DNA of 38,543 nt, taken from contig RPFO01002125.1 of the NCBI GenBank assembly GCA_009746045.1, forward strand, positions 1 to 38,543, written 5' to 3'. The DNA comes from Mesostigma viride. Taxonomy: Eukaryota; Streptophyta; Mesostigmatophyceae; Mesostigmatales; Mesostigmataceae. The notes beneath the pieces were generated by a model, which was given only the letters and a program-made list of their open reading frames with translations, was not told the origin of the DNA and ran no database searches. Below, piece after piece: positions 22,816 through 32,891 of this stretch; the stretch's first letter is position 1; each line of letters starts with the position of its first letter. The position numbers and the translations under genes are program-made.

Positions 22816-24533
22816 CTCTTAAACCGTTCTCGCGCCGTTTTCGTGGTACCAGTTGAAGTCCTACCACTCTAACGGACTGAGTTTGTGCGCCTACCAGGCG
22901 CCGCGCCAATAATAATTTAACGGTCAAACCTGGGGGGATCGAAAGATCTAGACGTCAGCTTTCCGTAGAGCACTTCAGACCGTACTTTGGACACCTGGCC
23001 AGGGAGATATGCTTGAGCAAAGTTAGGGGGGTACCATGGTCCAACGGGACCGACGTGCAGGAAAAATATTGACGCGCACGGCTATGGCGGTGCAAAGAAC
23101 TGACTGGTACGAGAGAATGGCTTGACGTATTGGACTCAAATTTTGTAGGCATGATCCTTAGATCCTAAAAATTGAATATCCCTAGCCATGGAAGGTTCGG
23201 AGATGCGTAGATGGGTCTCGGGGTGCTGGTCGGCGCAGCAAATGACGTTAGCGGCCAGGCAGTGATGGTGCGAGTGCTGCATGTTGCTAGGCCTAATTTT
23301 CCCAGACATCTGCGCATCGATCAATTTAGTACGTTGTTCCCAACAAGATTTATTAGCATTGGCAGCCAGTAAAGGCTCGAGGCTACGTCCATTACTCTGG
23401 CGTGCTGGCTCGCGCAAGAAAGGTAATCTGCTGTACCGACCTGGTACGTTCTAGCCTCCAAGCGTGTTCTATTAGCCGTATATAGTTGTATTATCGTTTA
23501 AAGCTAATATCAGAGTTATTACCGAGGGGTTGTGATTGTCTTTTTGTTGTTTTGCTGCCTCTACGCATCGGCTTGTCATGGTTGGGGAATACCATCAGGT
23601 CAAGCAGATTTTGGACCATGTTTGGTCACCGTTAGCTGATGCTGCAACGGAAATAGCGAGGTAACGATTGTTATCGGTCACTAATATGGTAACGTTGATT
23701 ACCCAATGCTTTTCCTTGGTCAAGCACCCCGAGACAAGTTCTTTTCTGACCAGTGTTAGGCGTGGCTTCTTGTTTTGCTGGCCAACGCCCACCTTCTTGT
23801 TTTGCATCCATTGCATGTGAAAATCGTGGAGATACCCATAACCTGTTTGCATGGGAGCATTATACCAACTTATTCCTATTGTATTATTCATTGTTTCCAA
23901 GAACATAGAGGTGTTTTGTCGTTCATTGGGTGTGTTAGTGATGTAGCTCCTTGCCACCCTTTGTACGCGCGCTTTAGGCCTTGATATGAGCCTTACACCT
24001 ATTGTATAGCATGAGCTTGTGTCTTATATGCTGGACATGGTGTTGGCATTGCTTTTGTGGCCATCTAGTTGTTGTTTTGTGCCACTTTGGGATAGGAAAC
24101 CTATACGGCAGAACTAGCAACCGTCCCAAAATAAGTTGCACCGTTATAACGGTCTGAGCTATTTTGGGCTGTTTGCTAGCTAGCATGTGCAGTTCTGTGA
24201 CATTTCATGCTGTGAATGCATTGATGGCATGCCTGTGATCCTAATAAACTGCCTTTAAAAGGCCAGGGCCACCTGATTTGTGTAAATGGTCTATAATGCA
24301 TTATATATGTCTCCAACCCCATGTGCACCGTACCCCCCTGGGGGGGGTGCTATTTATAGCATGCATGGGGCATGGATATGTGACCAACCACATTTCCCCA
24401 ACTTTATTCAACATAAAAGCATGCTTGGTTCCAAGGGTGGGCCAGAAAATGTTTTTAGGCTAGATACTCTCAGGCGCACAAAGATACCCAAACTCAGTCC
24501 GTTCTGGTGGTTCCAGTCCAGACGGTTGAAGAG
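22816..24533. mobile_element. TTAA-flanked terminal-inverted-repeat element, 1,718 bp (copy 2)
   Basis: Inserted in the satellite at a TTAA present in the unit (CATCATTAATTACAT): TTAA occurs at 22812-22815 and 24534-24537, and the satellite resumes exactly after it. Ends are CTCTTAAACCGT (left) and, read from the right end inward, CTCTTCAACCGT. A second inverted block, AACGGACTGAGTTTG, lies at 22871-22885 and inverted near 24488-24502, each followed by TGTGCGCCT. No transposase recognised among its short frames (longest about 120 codons, minus, 23595-23957), so probably non-autonomous. It also carries the subterminal GGACTGAGTT found in copy 1. Confidence 0.85.
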
Positions 24534-24810
24534 TTAATTACATAAATGCCATCCATGTACGTACACAGGCGATGATGACACCATGGGAGCCTAAATCCTC
24601 ATCATTTACTTTTCCTTGACATCCATGTACGTAGACGGGCCATGATGACACCATGGGAGCCTGAATCCTCATCATTAATAACATAAATGCCATCCATGTA
24701 CGTAGGCCAGCCATGATGACACCATGGGAGCCTGAATCCTCATCATTAATTACATAAATGCCATCCATGTACGTAGACGGGCCATGATGACACCATGGGA
24801 GCCTGAATTG
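24534..24810 (+). repeat. ~71-bp satellite array, part 2
   Basis: Four further units of the same satellite after the TTAA element, ending in a (GAATT)4 microsatellite at about 24806-24826. Confidence 0.95.
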
Positions 24811-25248
24811 AATTGAATTGAATTGTAACATAACTCCGTTGGGAGTATATGTAGCACATAGCCCTTGAGAGGGGGCATATGGCCTATCATACATCCTAAG
24901 CTACTTCCTGCAAGGGTGGGGATGTAAAGGACCCTTGCTCTAGGTGCACCAGGGCACTTGCATCCCCATGATCTTCAAGCTATGCCCAGCGAAGGGGGAG
25001 CCTGTCATGGGGGGGAAGATCAGCATAGCTATACAAAGGCTAGGGCATGGCGTCTCAGCAGAGAGTTACTCCCTGCATGGGCACAACATAGCTAAATAAA
25101 GCTAGGCATCATCTGGAGTGTGGCACATCATAGGCACACATGTACATGATTAAATAAAGCGTGTGGCTTAGCTAGGATAGTGCCTCTAGGAGGCGTACAT
25201 GTACATGGCCACGGTCTATCTATTCTACACTACTACTGCTGTATTCCC
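24811..25248. other. Gene-free stretch, probable 3' sequence of the ORF1-like gene
   Basis: No gene seen. It contains recurring CTAAATAAAGC / TTAAATAAAGCG and ACATGTACATG words and lies directly downstream of the minus-strand ORF1-like stop at 25251-25249. No ORF2 follows. Confidence 0.4.
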
Positions 25249-25960
25249 CTAAGCTGGGGCGTCTGGAGTCGTTGGGGCCGCGGGGGTCGCCTGCCAGGGC
25301 TTGTGGCCGACGTAGATGGCCGCCCCCTTCCAGTACACCGGCTGCCCCGCCTTGGTCTGCCGGAGCTGGAGGTAGGTGGGCCATAGCTCCCGTCGCCGTT
25401 GTTGCTGCGCCAGGGTCAAGTCGTCGTCAAGGGTGAAGAGAGTCTTCTCGAGCCGCTTGCGGCGTCGGAGAAAAGAAATCTTGTCCGCCGGGGTCTTAAA
25501 GGTGAGAAGGAGCGGGGCGGCCCTGCCTTACCCCGCGCGCGGGGAAGGCGGTGGGCGACCAGGTCGATCTCACCAGTAAGGCCCATGCGACTAAGAATTT
25601 CTCTCTCAAACGCACGTGCAAGCTTCTCGGAATTCTCACCTTCCTCCATGTCGAGGTTCTTGACAATGACGTTAAGGCTGCGCTTGGCAAGCTCGGCCTC
25701 CTCGCGGAGGTCAAGCGTCTGCCGCTGGAGCTGGGCTGCGACGGCGGAGGTGGTGGAGGTGGTGTGCTGCTTAAGCATGTCCGCCCAGGTCGTGATGGGA
25801 GGAGCATCGCCGGCCAGGCCAGCAGAGGCTGGCTTGGCGGCAATGTCCTTCACCGCCTGGGCGGTGAGGCCCGCGGTGTTCTGCAGGACCTCGATAGCGA
25901 TGGCATTATCCTTAAGACGTTGGTCAATGTCGCGGAGCTGGGCGGTGAGGGAGTCGGTGG
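25249..25960 (-). pseudogene. LINE ORF1-like protein, 3' part, cut by element 1
   Basis: Downstream half of a gene split by retrotransposon element 1. In order: a coiled-coil-like helix (SLTAQLRDIDQRLKDNAIAI; DLREEAELAKRSL), then an RRM-like core (LNVIVKNLDMEEGENSEKLA; FEREILSRMGLTGEIDLVAH), then a 2-nt indel relative to the window-start copy near 25525-25550, then FLRRRKRLEKTLFTLDDDLT, LAQQQRRRELWPTYLQLRQT and the QPVYWKGAAI end. Coiled coil - RRM - C-terminal domain is the usual LINE ORF1 layout (RNA-binding chaperone for retrotransposition). The family call is by pattern, and the gene is inactive because of the insertion and frameshift. Confidence 0.65.
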
Positions 25961-26433
25961 AGTTAGAATGCGGTGGGATATATTGCTTGAGAACACTGAA
26001 AGCTTGGAGCAATGAATTGCTTGGTTCATTAGAAAATAGGTTTACCCTTTATCAACGTTCCTCTCACCGGCTGCGCCGCCAGTGACCGTTGGGTGCAGAC
26101 CGTTGGCCCGAGGCCACACGATGACAGGTAGCCGTCTAGTCACTGCATCGTGCGATCACAGATCAATGCACGCTGCAGTACGGTCCCTATCTAGGATACT
26201 CTAGTACCGTCCAATGACAGGACACTACGTATACTGGGTACTGACATCTGTCACGTACCTCAGTACCCAAAGTACCTATCTAGGGAAACGTATGCGACTC
26301 GACTAGCATTCCTATCTGCATAGCCCACGTGGTATTTATATTCACATACCAACGTAGGTTTACAAGGCTTATTCATACGTTGTATTCACAATGCCTTTGA
26401 GACTTAGTCTACAGCAAAGCATGGAGACTAACT
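25961..26433 (-). repeat. Element 1 3' LTR
   Basis: 473 bp, one difference by eye from the 5' LTR (A at about 26346 against G). Ends AGTTA/TAACT. On the sense strand the bases just upstream read AATACTGG before AGTTAG, so there is no clear polypurine tract. Confidence 0.95.
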
Positions 26434-26807
26434 CCAGTATTGTTTTATTATTTATTTCTTAATGCAGGTCTGCACCCCCAACATTATTGTTATTGTTTTT
26501 AAGTTGATTAGGGGTACAAAAGAGACATGGCTGGTTGAGCCAGGTTGGTTACAGCTGGCTGTTCTGGCCAGGTGTTATATTGCACATTAAATAAGGTGTA
26601 CACAGCTGGCTGGTTTGGCCAGTTACTGAAGCACACATTAAGTAAATGGATACAAAGCTTGTGTCCTCAAGCTGCAAATGGATACAAATCTGACCTAGCC
26701 AGCACTCACACCCCACAACGAATGTGTTGAATTTTATGGCGCCCAGCAGCTATCGCTGTGGTAAGGGGGTGTGGTGGTTGTGTACTGTGCTATGGCCAGT
26801 CATTTAT
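26434..26807 (-). other. Element 1 3' untranslated region
   Basis: Between the pol stop and the 3' LTR. It holds TTGAATTTTAT at 26727-26737 (plus strand), an inverted copy of the sequence right after the 5' LTR, followed by GGCGCCCAGCAG. A duplicated GGCTGGTTTGGCCAG-type motif lies at about 26529-26625. No gene. Confidence 0.6.
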
Positions 26808-29800
26808 TCAAACACTGACTCTGATATCATAGGGGTTCATGTTCTGAAAGAGGAGCTGGTACTGTTGGCCAGCAGCATCCCGCAGCTTCGTGAGAGCGTC
26901 TGCTGGGTTGTCCTCATCATCCACATGAGTCCAGCTGGAAAAATAGGTGGCCTCCTGTTTGAGGATCACCCAATCCAAGTCAGTGTGGACAGCAGCAGAG
27001 ACAGATTTCTTGGTTAGAAAACTGATCACAGATTGGCTGTCAGTATAGAGATGTGAGATGACATTGCATGTGCTGCCTGCCTGGGTTTGTAGCCAGGTGA
27101 GCATGTGCTGCAGGGAACGAGCATGCAATGCAGCAGACACCACAGCACGACATTCAGCTGAGTTGCTGCTGCCAGGTTTTCTGCGGTGTAGCCTGCTGTA
27201 CCAGGAAGTGAGGGACATGTAATCTGACCTGTTGGTGAGAAAAAACAGCCCTGATTCCCGTGCCCCCATCTGATTGATTGTTCTGCTCTCCATGGAGCTG
27301 TCCATGACACATTGGATGTGGATGTCTTCCATCAGATTCAGGCCATGGAGGATGAGGGGGGGACAGTCATTGACCAACTTCCTGATGTGACTGCATTTGA
27401 TCTTGACTAGAACATCATGGGTGACCCTGCTGATGACAGCTAAGGGAGCCCCACAGATGGCTGACCACCACCCCAGTTTGCCCTGAACAGTGGCACACAT
27501 ATGTAAGGGGAGGTAGTTGTCCTGCAGCAGATCTAGACAATCTTGGATATATTCTGCAGGAGGGGAGAGAGAGCAGACCCACTGATCTGGCTGCCTATGC
27601 AGCTGCAACATGATGCCACAGAACTGGATGGGGGTTGTGCTCAATTCCACCTGTTTGCCAATCTCATATGATTCCTGGACCTGCTGAATAAAGGTTTCCA
27701 CCTCAGCTCTAGGCCCACAAATGAGTTGGTCATCTCCATGCCACACAAAGAACAGCAGTCCAGAGGGGGTGGGTACAACAAAAAAGCATGGGTCCAGGTC
27801 ATCATACGTGGCCTTGAGCTTTTTGAATACTTCCTCTGCTGAGTCTCTGAAAATTTTTGGGGCACTGACAAGCCCTTCCACCCCAATGTTGATGATAAGG
27901 TGGGGCTCATCAATATAAGGTTTCCACACAGCTGGGGTGTCTACCACGTACACCTTCCCTTTCCACACAGATTCAGCCTTTTCTGGGTCCCCCCTGAGGA
28001 AGGCCCTTTTAATATCAGTGGCTTTGCAGACATAGTCTTGGCCTGCATTGAGGTTGTGGAGGAAGAGGGAGAGCATGATCCTGAGTGAGGTTTGTTGCAG
28101 CCCAGGTGTGTATGTTTCCCCTTTTGGCAGTGTGGAGGTCCCCTTTAATTCTGTGACACATGGTCTGGCATGGAAGATTGGGGAGCCCACTTTTTGTGGT
28201 TTTTGTTTGAGAACAAATTTTAATCTGAGCTTTTTGGCTCCCTCTGGCACGTCCCATGAAGGGGTGACAGGCGGTTTGTATTGAGGGTTTTTGGGGTTGG
28301 GCAGGACCCATTCCTGCCTGGCTTGGTGGACAATGGCCATCAGCCACTTGGTAAACCCTTTTTGTGTTTTGCATTCTTGTATGACGTGGGAGATTTGGTG
28401 GGGTGAGTGCATGGCTATGTCCCACTTACCCAGCCCAAAGGCTGAGGGATGGAGGAACTGGCTGTGCACTAACTTGTCCAGATCAGGGATCTCCCCTGGT
28501 GCATACTGAGTGTTGACTGCCTTGATGACAGCATCCATACCAGGGACAATACTGGAGAGAGGGATTTTAAAGTGGTCCAGAGGAACTGCACCCACCCCTG
28601 TGACACTGAGCTCATTAGCTGAGATAAGCACCCCAGGATAGGATACAAAAGGTTCCCCCAACAAGGTGTTACCAGAGTACCCCTCCACCACCTGGAAGGG
28701 TGTCTGAATACCAAGTATAGGGAGCATCACTTGTCCCACTACATCCAGTGAGCTTTGGCCTGAGAAATCCTGCACCCGTGCCCAAAATGAAGGTGCAATC
28801 TCAAGACCAGGGATGGCTTGTGCACTGATCACACTGACCTGTGCCTGAGTGTCTATTGCCAGGGTCCAGGGGTCCTGACTAGTGCACACAGCTGAGACTT
28901 TTGCCAACCCTGCGGCCACAGCAGCTTGTTGCTTATGTGACCTGTGTAATGCTTGCAAGGCGACTGCCAATCTTGACCTCAGAGCGGGAGGGTTGGCAGA
29001 CAATTTGGTGCCTTGGGGCTGAGCTAATGCTTCCAACCCAGCTACCTCGTGCCTGGTTAAGCAATCCCCAGGTTGTGAAGTGGGCCTGGCTTCACTGAGG
29101 GTGGAAGGGTTCACAGAGGGTGCTGTGGTGCTGTCAACAGCAGTAATTGGTGGCTCAGAGCTACTGCTGGGCATGCTGGAGTTGCCAGATAGAAGTAGTG
29201 AGTCCATGCTTAAAGACTCTTCCCCAGGCACGTCTGCCATGGGAGAATAATACTTCTTAATTCTATGACAGCTCACCCTGTGACGCTTCCCATTGATATT
29301 GTGCTTGACCTCCACGGTCTTGCTGTTTTTGGTAAATCCACGGATGGTAACTGGACCTAGCCAAGTTCCAACCTTACCAAAGCTGTTTTCCTTGTAATAG
29401 AGAACTTGATCACCTTTTTGGAATACTGGCCTGGAATGGGTTTTATCTTTTTCTGCCAGTTTTGCTGAGGTTTGTGCACGTGCAGTGTTGTACAGTGCTA
29501 TCACCTCTGGGGGATATACACCTGCCTGCAGGCCTGCTGGGATTACTTCACCCCACGTGGCATGCAAGACAGGTCTCATGTTTAGGGTTGTGCACATTTC
29601 ATGACACCAGAGTGCCCTGTCACAATAGACCCCTGAAGTAGCATCCTTGGAAGGATTTTTGGCTAGTAGGGTTTTGACAGATCTGATGGTTCTTTCAATG
29701 ACCCCCTGACCCTCATGATCTTCCAGCCCAGCAATCTCTATTGCTTCACACCCTTCCAGGTCAGTCAGACAAGAAAATTGTTGATCAAGCAAAATTCTGT

Positions 29801-30520
29801 CAACTGGGTAGAATCTGGGTAAAGCAATCATGAGTGCAACACGTAGCTGCCCTGCAGACATGCCAGGTAGGGGTTCCATTACTGTGAACCTGGACCATGA
29901 GTCTTTTAGGATCAGGTAGGGTTGGACATCTTTGTTGATGTGCATCACATCCCCCACTATCATGCCCCTATTGGTGGAAGGAGTTGCAGTATGCCATTTT
30001 TGAGGTTTGGGGCTATTGAACTGACATTCTTGACAGTGTTGTCTAGCCAGTTTTACTGCATTCCTGAGTTGTTTTCCCATGCTACTACCCCCCAGCCGTC
30101 TGGCCAGTTCCTCAGCCACTGTTTCATGACCCATGGCTAGGTGCAGCTGATGAGCAAGCTCCTTGATATCTATGGAGTTGTCAACAGTAGGGGTTAGTGC
30201 TTTTATGTAAGGTTCCAGAACAGGGTGTTGGGAGGACAGTAAGGTTGCTGCCTCAAAATCAATTATGCCCTGGTTGCCATCCCCAATGGTAATGAGATCA
30301 TCATCCTCAGAGTACATAAGGTGAGTGAACTCACATTGATTTGGGTAGCGAGGCCTGTTGCAACGGCTGCCTGGAGGCCCCAGGGGATGACGTGCGTGCC
30401 AGCAGCCCGGGCAGAGATCCACCCCGTTGGCCAGGGAGTCGTTGTTGGGGCAGTTGTGCCGTGCGTGCCCTCGTTGGAAGCACCTCAGGCACCTTATGGA
30501 CCCCCAGGGTTGCCAGGCTG

Positions 30521-30551
<31 letters not shown>

Positions 30552-30623
30552 CCCTGCTGGGACCGGTTCTGGCCCTGCTGGGACCTGTTGTTGTTGTTGT
30601 TTTGGCCCTGTTGGGACCTGTTG
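26808..30623 (-). CDS. pol: Element 1 pol: CCHC - integrase - protease - RT - RNase H
   Basis: Open frame of about 1,270 codons with no natural ATG at its start; it overlaps the end of gag in the +1 frame. Domains, counting from the GTG at 30422: a CCHC zinc knuckle (C-x2-C-x4-H-x4-C) lies just upstream at 30491-30450, with a second C-x2-C-x4-H-x8-C-like knuckle at residues 4-21. Integrase has an HHCC finger (H94, H99, C130, C133) and D158, D213, E243. A W-x-GP C-terminal module lies near 354-357. An aspartic protease has D524 in IDTQAQVSVIS and LLGEPFV near 587-593. RT spans roughly 690-930, with TDIKRAFLRGD and FVWHGDDQLICG. RNase H (about 1050-1180) has DSSMES, SAECRAV, TDSQSVI and NPADALTKL. 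It makes the enzymes for particle maturation, cDNA synthesis and integration. Protease after integrase and HGDD are unusual. Confidence 0.9.
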
Positions 30624-32072
30624 TTATTGTTGCCCTGCTGGGACCTGTTGTTGTTGTTGTTGTTGTTGTTGTTGGGGTTGCCATGCAGGGGCACACGGTG
30701 CCACGTGTTGCCACGCCCCTGAGAGCCACTGCCCCCTTGGTGGGAGGACTTGTGGGTCTTGGGTGCCCCCCCTGGCTGGCCTGCCCCTTGCGTTTGTGGC
30801 CTTGGACACCCTGGACCTTGGGGTCCTGGGCCTGGTTGTTGCCAGTACCCAGGGGGTCCACTGCCTCCTCGATATAGAGCATGGCAGCTCTGAAGTTGTC
30901 CCAGAGGGACTTGAGGCCTGTAAGCAGGGTAGCCAGGACAGAAGGTTGCAAATTAGCTTTTGTTAGCCAGGTGTGGATGAGATACCTTGGTTGGAGCTTG
31001 AGAAGCTCAAGGTCTTTCTCAATCATTACCCTGTATGTTTTTGCATCCCCAGAGAGGTTATTCTTGTTCACCTTATATGCAGCAAGCCAGTTGAAACGTT
31101 CTACTGCTTCCATGTGGTTATTGGTAAGCACTAGCTGTTTCAGATCAGTGATAAAGGTAGGCCACTGTTCAATGGCTGCTTCAGGTGTCAGGGTACGTTC
31201 CTGATAGGTTTGAATCAATGCTCTGATTGCAGGAGATGATTGATGGAATGTGGAGGAGGCCCTGAGAGCCTTAAACTGATGTCTAAGGTTAAGACCTTCC
31301 ATCCCATACTCCAAAGCAAAAACAAATTGCTTAGCTTGTTCAACAGTGTGACCCTCAGGCAAGCCAGCAATATTGATTTTGGATTCCTTTTTATGAGGGT
31401 TAAACACACCTGTGAGAGGGGGGTTGGCCCTCAAGAAGCTGTCGGTTGCTTGTTGCAGGCGGGTGGGGTCCAGGTTGATGGTCCCCCGCTCATACCGCGA
31501 CATCAGGGCGCGCAGGCCCTCGACAGTTTGCAGCTGGTTAGCTGTTAACTGCTGATCTTGCAACGAGGCCAGCTGGGCCTGGAGAATGGCGAGCTGTTCC
31601 AGGACATCCCCGCTCCTTGGGGGGGCCTCAGCAGGCCTGTTGGGTGCCTGTGGCACCTCTGCACCTCCCCCCAGGGCCTCCTGGGGTCCTGGCCACCCCC
31701 CCTGGTTTGGGAGGGGGCCCCAACCCACAGGGCGAACCTGGGGTGGTGGGGGAGGGGGAGGGGGGGTCATGGTGGCCCTGGGGGAGCCCGGGGGTGTCCG
31801 GGTAACCCCACTGGGTCCAGCCCCATCGGTGGAGGGGCGGGCAGGGGTGTCTGCCTCTGCTCTCCTCCTGGCCTCCTCCCGCATGAGACGCTTCATCTCC
31901 TTGCGTACCTCATGCTCCCGGAGGGCTGCCTGAAAAGCAGCCTCATCCTCGGGTATGTCAGGGAGTGGTTCTCCCATGATCATAGCAGGCCGGACTGGAC
32001 AGTCCGCCTCTTTGCCCTTCCTCGCGCCCAGGGCCAGCAGTCCCTCCTTGTACTGCAGGGGTTGGGGGGAGA
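30331..32072 (-). CDS. gag: Element 1 gag, C-terminal part
   Basis: Structural (capsid) protein. After an acidic/basic helix (EDEAAFQAALREHEVRKEMK) comes a long Pro-rich stretch, then a helical capsid-like region (TVEQAKQFVFALEYGMEGLN; LIQTYQERTLTPEAAIEQWP; LSGDAKTYRVMIEKDLELLK; LATLLTGLKSLWDNFRAAML). The last part, at about 30520-30700, is a CAA trinucleotide-repeat region that reads as Thr here, Asn in the -1 frame (with recurring RSQQG) and Gln in the pol frame. The frame is open from 32072 on, with no stop at the element 2 junction: it continues, in frame, the N-terminal part at 36504-37561, so gag was a single frame of roughly 920 codons before element 2 inserted. Confidence 0.8.
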
Positions 32073-32515
32073 AGTTAATAAACGAGTGGACCTCTCAATG
32101 CTCAATGGCCTAACGCATGTGTTTATTACAATAAATCACAAGCCCCGCACCCAACGTGCACAAGGGCATTTAGCATTGTCGACAAGCAACGCTCTGCCTG
32201 GCTGCCACGTCTGGAGCAGCCGACAGTGGCCGTTGGGCTCTGTGGTGCAGCCTGAGTGGCGCGACGCCACTGCTAGACTCTCAGGACCTTAGTCCAACAT
32301 CCGACACCTCAATGTCAGTCCCGAGTGGGTACTGGCGACGCCGTACCGCCAATCCTACTTGGGTACTGGCGTCCGTCACCAGGACTCGGCTATCGAATAG
32401 TCTAGCCTGCCGAATCACATATAGCCGGGACTTCTGACCGAGCCTACACGTGCGAAACCCCAGATAGCACATTGCTATCTGGTACTTAGCCTATGTCCAC
32501 GACTAGAGGCTAACT
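32073..32515 (-). repeat. Element 2 3' LTR
   Basis: 443 bp, identical by eye to 36061-36503. On the sense strand it is preceded by an A-run and GAATAAAACTGG rather than a clean polypurine tract. Confidence 0.95.
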
Positions 32516-32525
32516 CCAGTTTTAT

Positions 32526-32561
<36 letters not shown>

Positions 32562-32891
32562 GCATCAGTGCTGCACCTCCAGTTTTTATTCCTTTTTGTT
32601 TTTTTTCAGGTACTTGGCAATATCATGAATAAGACATTGGTACAGGAAAACTCATATCAGACCACAATGGACGTTGTGAATTAAAGCGCCCACAGACCCC
32701 ATTGCCTTTAAATCTGACAGTGTCTTTGAGGTTTCTGAACCTAGGATCCCCTGTTTGTACAAGTCAGTGGAGTGATGAGTGGCTATGGAAAAACCAGGGG
32801 GCACATCAAGAAATTATTATGTTTGTTGCCAAGTTGCCACCAGCTGGGAAAGACCATAGTCTGCACCATTAGTCTGGAGTGCCCTATTTCA
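32516..32891 (-). other. Element 2 3' untranslated region
   Basis: Contains a 31-base T-run (plus strand, about 32528-32558), a second CTCCAGTTTTTATTC-type copy at about 32576, and TGAATTAAAGCGCCCA at 32677-32692. The last is the exact inverted copy of the sequence immediately after the 5' LTR (36060-36045). Confidence 0.75.

Noticed and set aside
23595-23957. Transposase of the TTAA element
   Set aside because: A 120-codon minus frame without a DDE/DDD motif or cysteine-rich end that I can recognise.
31240-31548. Plus-strand frames across gag and pol
   Set aside because: Antisense to well-supported retroelement domains.
31558-32292. Plus-strand frame of 244 codons
   Set aside because: Opposite-strand shadow of element 1 gag and the element 2 LTR; the same LTR part repeats at 35972-36280.
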